The position numbers and the translations under genes are program-made. The notes under the pieces were generated by a model. The model had not been told where the DNA came from and made no database searches. It saw only the letters and a program-made list of their open reading frames with translations. Positions 1-5,233 of a stretch of 7,641 bases of DNA are shown one piece after another. The stretch is from Pseudomonadota bacterium (GTDB lineage Bacteria; Pseudomonadota; Alphaproteobacteria; Caulobacterales; Caulobacteraceae), in NCBI GenBank assembly GCA_023445955.1, contig JAEXJH010000690.1:1-7641 (forward strand), written 5' to 3'. Each line of letters begins with the position of its first letter. Positions within the stretch are counted from its first letter, which is position 1.

Positions 1-292
1 CGGCGATCTCCGCGCCGTCCGAGTGGTTGGTGAGGACGATGAACAGGCCCACGATGACCGCGACCGGCAGGGCCAGGCCCAGATAGTGCGGCACCAGGTT
101 GGCGGCGAGTTGGGCGACGTAGCCGAAGCGGGCGCTGCTCTGCGACAGGGCGTCCAGCAGGCGCAGGACGCGTTCCAGCAGCAGCGCCACGACAGTGACG
201 CCCAGGCACCCGACCAGCGGCCAAAACAGCAGGCGCAGCAGGTAGCGGTCGACGAGCCTCACCGGGCCGGTGGTCAGGTCCTTGGCGCTCAC
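1..292 (-). CDS. LptF/LptG-family lipid export permease, N-terminal fragment
   Basis: Only the first 97 codons are visible; the gene runs off the left edge of the window. It opens with GTG at 292, whose GTGA overlaps the TGA stop of the upstream HIT gene, and a GAGG ribosome site lies 7 bases before it (300-303). The visible protein has a short cytoplasmic lead, a D-R-Y-L-L-R segment (residues 15-20), a first membrane helix at about 21-39, the E-R-V-L-R-L-L-D stretch (40-47), and a second helix at about 64-87 preceded by N-L-V-P-H-Y (65-70). This order is typical of LptF/LptG (YjgP/YjgQ) permeases, the inner-membrane half of the ABC machine that lifts LPS toward the outer membrane. The usual 'SDSE' segment after helix 2 reads S-D-G-A-E here. 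LptF and LptG cannot be told apart from this fragment. Its place beside sphingolipid genes raises the possibility of a dedicated lipid exporter (inference). Confidence 0.8.
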   Translation of the reverse strand, partial: MSAKDLTTGPVRLVDRYLLRLLFWPLVGCLGVTVVALLLERVLRLLDALSQSSARFGYVAQLAANLVPHYLGLALPVAVIVGLFIVLTNHSDGAEIA

Positions 293-720
293 GCCCACGC
301 CTCGGAGAAGCGTTGGGCCAGGCGTTGCAGGCCTTCATCCGACAGCGCCACGGCGGTTCCCAGCGCAGGGGCTCCGGGCCAGCCGGCGTCGGGGAAGCTT
401 TGACCCTCATGCTCGCGCGCGCCCTCGTAGCGGGGCAGCACGTGGAAGTGGACGTCCTTGTCGACCATCATCAGCATCAGATAGTTGATCTTCTCGTAGT
501 CGACCTGCGTTTTCAGCAAGCGCTCGATGCCGGCCACGGCGACCTGCAGGTCGGCGAAGGCGGCGGGACTCACGTCGGAGAACGCCTGCACCGCTTCCTT
601 GCACACCAGGACCAAAGACCCAAATGTCGGTTGCTTCGGACGGACCAGAATCAGCCAGTGATCGGTCTCCGCGATCTTGGAGCCGGGATAGCCGAACGCC
701 AGCGCTGTGGGATTGGTCAT
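289..720 (-). CDS. HIT (histidine triad) family protein
   Basis: This is a 143-residue cytoplasmic protein. Histidine triad proteins bind nucleotides and hydrolyse or transfer nucleotidyl groups through the motif H-x-H-x-H. Here the motif reads D-V-H-F-H-V-L-P-R (89-97). The middle histidine (H91, the expected nucleophile) and the last (H93) are kept, while the first is aspartate (D89). The fold's N-terminal strands are present, including H-W-L-I-L-V-R-P (21-28). The length suits a small HIT domain with a C-terminal extension. ATG at 720 is the first start after an in-frame stop and has no clear Shine-Dalgarno sequence. The gene is transcribed ahead of the permease and overlaps it by four bases, so the two are probably co-translated. 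It diverges from the DUF2141 gene. Its substrate is not evident. The family call is firm; activity is uncertain because of the altered triad. Confidence 0.85.
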   Translation of the reverse strand: MTNPTALAFGYPGSKIAETDHWLILVRPKQPTFGSLVLVCKEAVQAFSDVSPAAFADLQVAVAGIERLLKTQVDYEKINYLMLMMVDKDVHFHVLPRYEGAREHEGQSFPDAGWPGAPALGTAVALSDEGLQRLAQRFSEAWA

Positions 721-736
721 GAGAAAGCCGGAACTT

Positions 737-753
737 CAGGCTCATATAGCCTG
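737..753 (-). promoter_or_regulatory. Inverted repeat overlapping a candidate -10 box of the HIT-permease unit
   Basis: The 62-base gap between the divergent HIT and DUF2141 genes contains a perfect inverted repeat, CAGGCT-CATAT-AGCCTG. On the minus strand, positions 750-745 read GCTATA, matching the GCTANA core of the Caulobacter housekeeping -10 element. That would place the transcript start about 17 bases before the HIT start codon. I see no good -35 (TTGACG-like) sequence at the expected distance. Overlap of the repeat with the -10 box would suit a repressor site, but a chance palindrome is possible. Confidence 0.35.
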
Positions 754-782
754 CGCGTAACAATAGGGATGCGGCAGTTTAG

Positions 783-1280
783 ATGAAAGCATGTTCCGTT
801 CTCGTCGGCGCGATCTTGGCGATGTGCGCGATGGCGGGGATCGCCCAGGCCGAAGGCGTGGCGCGTCCCCTGACGGACAAGGAGTGCGCGGGCCGCAAGA
901 GCGCGACCCGGCTGAACGTGCAGGTCGGGGCGCTGCGGTCCAACGCCGGGTCGGTGGTGATCACAGTGTTTCCCGGCGATCCCAGCCGGTTCCTTGCCCC
1001 GCGTGGCAAGCTGGAGCGGGTGAAGATCAAGACTTCGGCCCCGATGAGCCAGGCCTGTTTCTGGTTGCCGTCTCCGACCGACGCCTATGCGGTCATGGTC
1101 TATCATGACGTCGATAGCGACGGAGATCTCGACCGCAGCCCGCAGGGCATGCCGCTGGAGGGCTACGGCTTCTCGAACGATGCGCCCACCAAGTTTGCGT
1201 TTCCGTCGTTCGACTCCGTCCGGTTCGGCGTGAAGCCGGGCGAGACGACGATCCGGGTCAAGGTGCGCTACCCGCGCTAG
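783..1280 (+). CDS. DUF2141 family secreted protein
   Basis: This is a 165-residue protein of unknown function. Residues 1-23 form a Sec signal peptide: a single lysine, a hydrophobic core and A-Q-A at the likely cleavage site, so the mature protein should be periplasmic or outside the cell. The body fits the DUF2141 family, with beta strands such as S-V-V-I-T-V-F (57-63), followed by the diagnostic acidic stretch H-D-V-D-S-D-G-D-L-D (108-117), then G-M-P-L-E-G-Y-G-F-S-N (122-132). The D-x-D-x-D-G pattern resembles a calcium-binding loop, but metal binding is only inferred. Two cysteines remain after processing (35 and 92) and could form a disulfide. ATG at 783 directly precedes the signal peptide; the ribosome site is weak (AGGGA, 14 bases upstream). 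The gene ends in a TAG that overlaps the stop of the convergent phosphoesterase gene. No link to lipid synthesis can be shown beyond location. Confidence 0.85.
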   Translation: MKACSVLVGAILAMCAMAGIAQAEGVARPLTDKECAGRKSATRLNVQVGALRSNAGSVVITVFPGDPSRFLAPRGKLERVKIKTSAPMSQACFWLPSPTDAYAVMVYHDVDSDGDLDRSPQGMPLEGYGFSNDAPTKFAFPSFDSVRFGVKPGETTIRVKVRYPR

Positions 1281-2173
1281 ACCACGTCCATCAGGCTGTA
1301 GCGGCCCAGTTCCGACAACCCCTGGCCGCCTTCGATTCCCCTCACGACGATGCGGGCCTGGTGGCCGCCGTCCGGCTTCCGCTCGATCTCGATCATGTGC
1401 CAGCGGGCCGGCGAGTGGCCGCGCGGACCCGACGACGCCGAGGGGACGCCCAGCACCGGGATCGCCGCGCCATTCGGACCGGGCACGGAGCCGACCAGCG
1501 ACTCGTGGGCGTGGCCGTGCAGCACAAGGTCGGCGCCGTGCTTGGCCAGCACCGCGCGCAGGGCCTCCTGGTCATCCAGCGCCTTGCGCTTGGACACCGC
1601 GCCCTTCTGTGGCGGGTGGTGCAGGACCACGAGGCGGAAGAGGTCCTTGTAGGCCGGATCGGCCAGGGCCGCGTCCAGGCGCTGCAACTGCGCCTCGCCT
1701 AGCCGGCCGGTGGCCAGGTGCGGGGCGGTCGGCAGGGCCGAGCACAGATTGAAGATCGCCACGGGGCCGCGCACGCGGACCTGCGGGAACGAGGCTTCGC
1801 CCGCATCGCCTAGCCAGGGCGCCCAGGGCGCGAAGCGTTCGTCGCCGCCCGCGCCGGCCAGGGCGTCATGATTGCCGGGGCTGACGGTGAAGTCCCGGGC
1901 AGGTCCTAGTGATTCCAGCCACTTGGTCGCCGCGGCGATTTCCGTATGCGAAGCAAAGTTGGTGAGATCGCCGCTGATCACCACATGATCGGGGTTGGCG
2001 GCCTTCAGGTCGGCGACCAGGGCGGCCAGCACTTGCGGCTGGTGGACCTTGCGCTTGCGACGCCAGGCGATGCGGCTCAGCAGCCGCTTGGTGAAGACGT
2101 CCTTCCACCCGAACGCGCCCGGCGGCGGCGGCAGGTGGGGGTCGGATAGATGTGCGATGCGGTATATGGACAA
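1277..2173 (-). CDS. Calcineurin-like metallophosphoesterase
   Basis: This is a 298-residue predicted cytoplasmic phosphoesterase with the full set of metal-ligand motifs in order: D-P-H (11-13), G-D-L-T-N (68-72), G-N-H-D (100-103), H-H-P-P (185-188) and G-H-A-H (220-223). These coordinate a two-metal centre that hydrolyses phosphomonoesters or diesters. The closest general resemblance is to the CpdA/Icc-like group, but the substrate cannot be read from the sequence. The start is TTG at 2173, because the first beta strand (I-Y-R-I-A-H-L-S-D-P-H) begins immediately after it and no ATG or GTG lies between it and the upstream in-frame stop. No good Shine-Dalgarno sequence precedes it. It diverges from cpgA, sharing a 158-base control region, so a role in phospholipid or nucleotide recycling for the sphingolipid pathway is possible but unproven. 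Its 3' end shares CTAG with the convergent DUF2141 gene. Confidence 0.88.
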   Translation of the reverse strand: MSIYRIAHLSDPHLPPPPGAFGWKDVFTKRLLSRIAWRRKRKVHQPQVLAALVADLKAANPDHVVISGDLTNFASHTEIAAATKWLESLGPARDFTVSPGNHDALAGAGGDERFAPWAPWLGDAGEASFPQVRVRGPVAIFNLCSALPTAPHLATGRLGEAQLQRLDAALADPAYKDLFRLVVLHHPPQKGAVSKRKALDDQEALRAVLAKHGADLVLHGHAHESLVGSVPGPNGAAIPVLGVPSASSGPRGHSPARWHMIEIERKPDGGHQARIVVRGIEGGQGLSELGRYSLMDVV

Positions 2174-2196
2174 GACGGTTCGGGTCGTTCTGGTCG

Positions 2197-2214
2197 AAGC
2201 AGCCGAAGCTGCTT
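2197..2214 (-). promoter_or_regulatory. UUCG-tetraloop hairpin in the phosphoesterase leader / cpgA upstream region
   Basis: The sequence forms a perfect 7-base-pair stem with a 4-base loop. Read on the minus strand it is AAGCAGC-TTCG-GCTGCTT, a C(UUCG)G tetraloop, an unusually stable RNA hairpin class. It lies 23 bases upstream of the TTG start of the phosphoesterase gene, so it would sit in that gene's leader if transcription starts above it. No run of T follows, so it is not a normal intrinsic terminator. On the plus strand it lies just upstream of the candidate cpgA promoter and could instead be a DNA-binding site. Confidence 0.4.
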
Positions 2215-2237
2215 ATCAATCGGCTCGGGTTTCAAGG

Positions 2238-2245
2238 GGTATATC
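2238..2245 (+). promoter_or_regulatory. cpgA: Candidate -10 element for cpgABC
   Basis: GGTATATC matches the Caulobacter housekeeping -10 consensus GCTANAWC at all but the second position. It lies in the divergent intergenic region on the correct strand. Transcription from it would give a leader of roughly 80 bases before the chosen cpgA start at 2332. No convincing TTGACG-type -35 box is seen 10-14 bases upstream. The rest of the 2174-2331 region shows no further gene; local GC drops around 2210-2270, as is usual for promoters here. Confidence 0.35.
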
Positions 2246-2331
2246 TGTCTTTGAGTGGTGAAATTCAAAACGTCGCACCGGCTGGGCCGCGGGCTCTGAG
2301 CGTAGGCGAGAGCGGCGCGCGCATCTGGGGC

Positions 2332-3390
2332 ATGACCTCGGCCGAGCGCCTGTCGCGCATCTATCGTCGCGTGGGCCTGGTCGAGACGCCGACGGTGGAC
2401 CTGTCGCACGCGGTGGTGGCGGTCGATGCGGGCTGGGTGTTTGACGAGTCGCTGATCAAGGCCCTGGCGGGCCGCGAGGGCGCGGTGCTGGTCGACGAGA
2501 CCGGTCGCGCCGTCGCCGTGCACGCGCCGGCCGAGCTGGGCTATGCCGCCACCGAGGCGCTGGCCGCCGGCCAGGACCCCTCGGGCCTGGATCCGCGCCT
2601 GGTGCGCCTGACCGCGCTGGAACTAGGCTCGGCCTATAACAGCGCCCTGCGCAAGCGTGAGCCGCCGGTGCTGGAGCGCCTGACGCCGGACACCGTTCGC
2701 GCCGTCGAGGCGCGCCTGTTCCAGGGCTCGTACAAGGGCGTCACCGACCTCGTCACCAAGTACGTCTGGCCGACGCCGGCGCGGATCGTGACCCGCTGGG
2801 CGGCGGTCGCCAGGATGACGCCGAACCAGGTGACAGGCATCGGCTTCCTGCTGGTGCTGGCGGCCATGTACCTGTTCTGGACCGGCCACTTCGGCTGGGG
2901 GCTGGTCTGCGCCTGGATCATGACCTTCCTCGACACCGTCGACGGCAAGCTGGCCCGCGTGACCCTGACCTCGTCCAAGTGGGGCAATGTCTTCGATCAC
3001 GGCATCGACCTGCTGCATCCGCCGTTCTGGTGGTGGGCGTGGTTCGTTGGCGTCTATGCGGTCGGTCAATCGATCCCGTACGCCGAGATCAGCCTGGCCG
3101 TCGTCATCGCCGGCTACGTGCTTCAGCGCGTGGAGGAGGGGATCTTCCTCTCGCTCTTCAAGCTGGAGGTTCACGCCTGGCGGCCGTTCGACAGCTTCTT
3201 CCGCCTGATCACGGCGCGGCGAAACCCGAACCTGATCCTGCTGACCGCCTGCGCGCTTGTCGGCCGGCCCGACATCGGCTTCACGCTGGTGGCGATTTGG
3301 ACCGCAGTGTGCTTGATCGTGCACGCCGTCCAGATTCTACAAGGGCTGGCCGCACCGAAGGGCTCAATCCAGTCTTGGCTGTCGAAATGA
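2332..3390 (+). CDS. cpgA: CpgA, CDP-alcohol phosphotransferase of ceramide phosphoglycerate synthesis
   Basis: This 352-residue membrane enzyme transfers a phospho-alcohol group between a CDP-linked donor and an acceptor. The complete CDP-alcohol phosphotransferase signature is present: D201-x2-D204-G-x2-A-R209, eight residues, G218-x3-D222-x3-D226. Hydrophobic helices lie at about 169-185, 188-200, 232-247, 251-265, 300-316 and 318-335. A soluble N-terminal region (about 1-130) with V-V-A-V-D-A-G-W-V-F-D (28-38) resembles the end of a nucleotidyltransferase-type domain fused to this catalytic domain in DIPPS-like proteins. ATG at 2332 is chosen because recognisable protein (S-A-E-R-L-S-R-I-Y-R-R) begins there, although its ribosome site is poor; a TTG at 2251 with AAGGGG upstream is a weaker alternative. 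It is first in an operon with cpgB and cpgC, overlapping cpgB by four bases. From memory it is required for Caulobacter anionic sphingolipids. Whether the donor is CDP-glycerate or a CDP-activated ceramide cannot be read from the sequence. Confidence 0.85.
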   Translation: MTSAERLSRIYRRVGLVETPTVDLSHAVVAVDAGWVFDESLIKALAGREGAVLVDETGRAVAVHAPAELGYAATEALAAGQDPSGLDPRLVRLTALELGSAYNSALRKREPPVLERLTPDTVRAVEARLFQGSYKGVTDLVTKYVWPTPARIVTRWAAVARMTPNQVTGIGFLLVLAAMYLFWTGHFGWGLVCAWIMTFLDTVDGKLARVTLTSSKWGNVFDHGIDLLHPPFWWWAWFVGVYAVGQSIPYAEISLAVVIAGYVLQRVEEGIFLSLFKLEVHAWRPFDSFFRLITARRNPNLILLTACALVGRPDIGFTLVAIWTAVCLIVHAVQILQGLAAPKGSIQSWLSK

Positions 3391-4301
3391 CGCGCATCGG
3401 GGTTGTTCGCAATCCAAAGAGCCACGGCAACCGGGTGCATCCGCCCGGTCCGCCGCCCGCGGGCGTGCGGCTGGTCGAGCCCTTTGGTCGCGACGCCTTG
3501 CGCGCCGAACTGGAAAACTTCGCCCGCGAGGGCCTCGACCTGCTGATCATCGACGGCGGCGACGGCACCGTGCGCGACGTCATCAGCCTGCTGCCGCACA
3601 CGTTCGGCGAGAACCTGCCGCTGCTGGCCGTCCTGCCGTCGGGCAAGACCAACGTCCTGGCCATCGATCTGGGCGCGCCCAACGACTGGCGGCTGGAGGA
3701 GGTCCTGGCCGCCGCCCACCCGGCCGATCCGCGCATCAAGGAGCGGCCGCCGCTCCGCGTCAGCTGGGCCGACGGCCGTCCGTGTCTGCAGGGCTTCTTC
3801 TTCGGCGTCGGCGCCATGGTGAAGGCCACCAACCTGGCCCAGAAGGCCCACAAGGTCGGTTTCTTCCATAACCTGGCCGTGGCTGTGACCATCCTGACGG
3901 CGGCCGCCGGCGCGGTCTTCGGCGGGGCCAAGGACGAGTGGCGCGAGGGCGTGCCGGCCAAGCTGGCCATCGACGGCCAGGACCAGCCCGGCGACGAGCG
4001 CTTCGCCATCGTGGCCACCGCGCTAAAGCGCCTACCGTTCGGCCTCAAGCCCTTCGGCGCGCCGCGCGAGGGGTTCAAGCTCCTGGACGTCGACGCCCCG
4101 CCGCGACGCCTGCTGAAGGCCCTGCCGATGGTGCTGAGCGGCAAGGCCGAGCCGGCGCTGGAAGGCCTGGGCTATCGCCGCCGCGACCCGCATCAGATCG
4201 CCCTGGGCGGCGGCGCGCCGTTCGTGCTGGACGGCGAGGTCTATGAAGGCGGCGACCTGACTATCGGCCTTGGGCCGTCGCTGCGGTTCCTCGTCGGATG
4301 A
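3387..4301 (+). CDS. cpgB: CpgB, ceramide kinase (DAGK-fold lipid kinase)
   Basis: This 304-residue soluble kinase phosphorylates the C1 hydroxyl of ceramide, making ceramide 1-phosphate with ATP. The diacylglycerol kinase catalytic domain starts at the N-terminus, with R-N-P-K-S (8-12) standing in for the usual N-P-x-S/A-G loop, followed by the nucleotide motif D-G-G-D-G-T (56-61) and L-P-S-G-K-T-N-V-L-A (83-92), the counterpart of the L-P-x-G-T-x-N-D segment. Near the C-terminus, V-L-D-G-E (280-284) matches the conserved D-G-E closing motif of the family. No signal peptide is seen, so it should act on the cytoplasmic face. The start is ATG at 3387, forming ATGA with the cpgA stop; there is no Shine-Dalgarno sequence, so translational coupling is likely. 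From memory, the Caulobacter protein has been characterised as an evolutionarily distinct bacterial ceramide kinase. The family call is very firm; substrate rests on that match and on the locus. Confidence 0.88.
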   Translation: MTRIGVVRNPKSHGNRVHPPGPPPAGVRLVEPFGRDALRAELENFAREGLDLLIIDGGDGTVRDVISLLPHTFGENLPLLAVLPSGKTNVLAIDLGAPNDWRLEEVLAAAHPADPRIKERPPLRVSWADGRPCLQGFFFGVGAMVKATNLAQKAHKVGFFHNLAVAVTILTAAAGAVFGGAKDEWREGVPAKLAIDGQDQPGDERFAIVATALKRLPFGLKPFGAPREGFKLLDVDAPPRRLLKALPMVLSGKAEPALEGLGYRRRDPHQIALGGGAPFVLDGEVYEGGDLTIGLGPSLRFLVG

Positions 4302-5176
4302 GCAGCCTTCGCGACCTTGTCGCGGCCGAGCTCGCCACGCCGACCCCCGCGCCGATCACCGCCTTCGCCGAGCACCTGACGACGGTGTTTCCAAGCGCCC
4401 AGGCGGTGCTGTTCTACGGTTCGATCCTGCGGACGGGAGACCTGTCCGGCGTGCTGGACTACTACGTCCTCACCGAAAAGCCGCCAGCCGGCTGGCGCGG
4501 CTTCTTCACCCGCACCCTGTGGCCGGACGTCAGCTATCACGAGCTTGAGCACGCGGGAGAGGTCCTGCGCGCCAAGGTCGCCTCGATGACCCTGAGCCAG
4601 TTTCGCAAAACCACCAGCGGCGGCGACTACGACACCACCCTCTGGGCGCGGTTCGTCCAGCCCAGCGCCCTGATCTGGGCGGCGGACAGTAGCGCGCGCG
4701 AGACGGTGATCGACGCCGTCACAGACGCCTGTCGCACGGCCGCTCGCTATGCCCGCGGGCTGGGCCCCATCGACGGGACGCCGCATGACCTTTGGACCGC
4801 GCTGTTCCGCGAAACCTACAAGGCCGAGCTGCGGGTCGAGAAGGCGGGCCGCGAGGTCTCGATCCTGACCTTCGATCCGCAGCGCTACGACCGCGTCATG
4901 GAGGCCGTCTGGCGCGACGAGGGCAGGGCGATGCCGCAGGCCGAGCGCGCGCGCGTGCGCAGCGACTGGACGCCCCGCAAGCTGCTGGGCAAGCCGTTGA
5001 ACGCAGCGCGGCTGATGAAGGCGTCCTTCACCTTCCAGGGCGCGGCGCGCTACGCGGCCTGGAAGATCGAGCGCCACACCGGCGTGCCCGTCGAGGTCAC
5101 GCCCTGGCGTGAGAAGCACCCGATCCTGGCCGCGCCGGGGGTGCTGCTGAAGGTCTGGAAGAGCCGCAGGGCCTAA
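4298..5176 (+). CDS. cpgC: CpgC, Tam41/Mmp37-like cytidylyltransferase homologue
   Basis: This 292-residue soluble protein is coupled to cpgB by an ATGA overlap. Its sequence tracks mitochondrial Tam41, the nucleotidyltransferase-fold CDP-diacylglycerol synthase (compared from memory). F-Y-G-S (39-42) equals the YGS loop. L-D-Y-Y-V-L-T-E-K-P (53-62), with W66 following, matches Tam41 L-D-F-V-F-x-V-D-D-P and its W. L-W-A-R-F-V-Q-P (115-122) matches L-Y-I-A-G-R-L-Q-K-P. D-L-W-T-A-L-F-R-E-T-Y-K-A-E-L-R-V (164-180) matches D-L-F-x-E-I-A-G-L-S-Y-S-G-D-F-R-M. The C-terminal R-L-M-K-A-S-F-T-F-Q-G (238-248) matches the R-Q-S-x-K-G-I-F-T-A-G region. This suggests CTP-dependent activation of a phosphate, possibly ceramide 1-phosphate from CpgB. 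D54 is the only acid of the usual D-x-D pair, as also seems true of Tam41. From memory, it is required for Caulobacter ceramide phosphoglycerate; the exact reaction is my inference. Confidence 0.78.
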   Translation: MSSLRDLVAAELATPTPAPITAFAEHLTTVFPSAQAVLFYGSILRTGDLSGVLDYYVLTEKPPAGWRGFFTRTLWPDVSYHELEHAGEVLRAKVASMTLSQFRKTTSGGDYDTTLWARFVQPSALIWAADSSARETVIDAVTDACRTAARYARGLGPIDGTPHDLWTALFRETYKAELRVEKAGREVSILTFDPQRYDRVMEAVWRDEGRAMPQAERARVRSDWTPRKLLGKPLNAARLMKASFTFQGAARYAAWKIERHTGVPVEVTPWREKHPILAAPGVLLKVWKSRRA

Positions 5177-5213
5177 ACAAAAACGCCCGGACCGCGAGGT
5201 CCGGGCGTCTTCG
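5175..5213. terminator. Bidirectional intrinsic terminator between cpgC and spt
   Basis: An 11-base-pair perfect stem, ACGCCCGGACC / GGTCCGGGCGT (5183-5193 and 5198-5208) with loop GCGA, fills the 57-base gap between the convergent cpgC and spt genes. Read on the minus strand it is followed by TTTTTGTTT, a strong intrinsic terminator for the cerR-acp-spt transcript. On the plus strand only CTTCGT follows, so it should be weaker as a stop for cpgABC. Confidence 0.85.
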
Positions 5214-5233
5214 TATCCGCTATGACAGCGTTC

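Noticed and set aside
23..403. Plus-strand frame across the left edge
   Set aside because: Glutamine/alanine-rich shadow; the minus strand carries the permease and HIT reading frames with clear motifs.
2161..2245. GGTATAT occurring twice (2161 and 2238) as a possible direct repeat
   Set aside because: Seven bases is too short to separate from chance; only the second copy has a good -10 context.
2152..2331. Longer cpgA start (GTG at 2152 or TTG at 2251)
   Set aside because: The added residues look non-coding, the region holds the divergent promoter elements, and 2152 lies inside the phosphoesterase gene. TTG 2251 has an AAGGGG upstream but no supporting protein features.
2979..3386. Upstream extension of the cpgB frame
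   Set aside because: It overlaps the catalytic half of cpgA, is arginine-rich without motifs, and the kinase fold starts exactly at the ATG at 3387.
3281..4144. Minus-strand frame of 287 codons antisense to cpgB
   Set aside because: Serine/arginine/proline-rich shadow with no family features, opposite a complete kinase.
4430..4470. CpgC treated as an inactive nucleotidyltransferase because it has D-Y-Y instead of D-x-D
   Set aside because: Tam41 itself reads L-D-F-V at this place (from memory), so the single aspartate appears to be a family trait and not decay.
4241..5119. Minus-strand frame of 292 codons antisense to cpgC
   Set aside because: Composition typical of a shadow frame; the plus strand aligns in order with Tam41 blocks and is coupled to cpgB.
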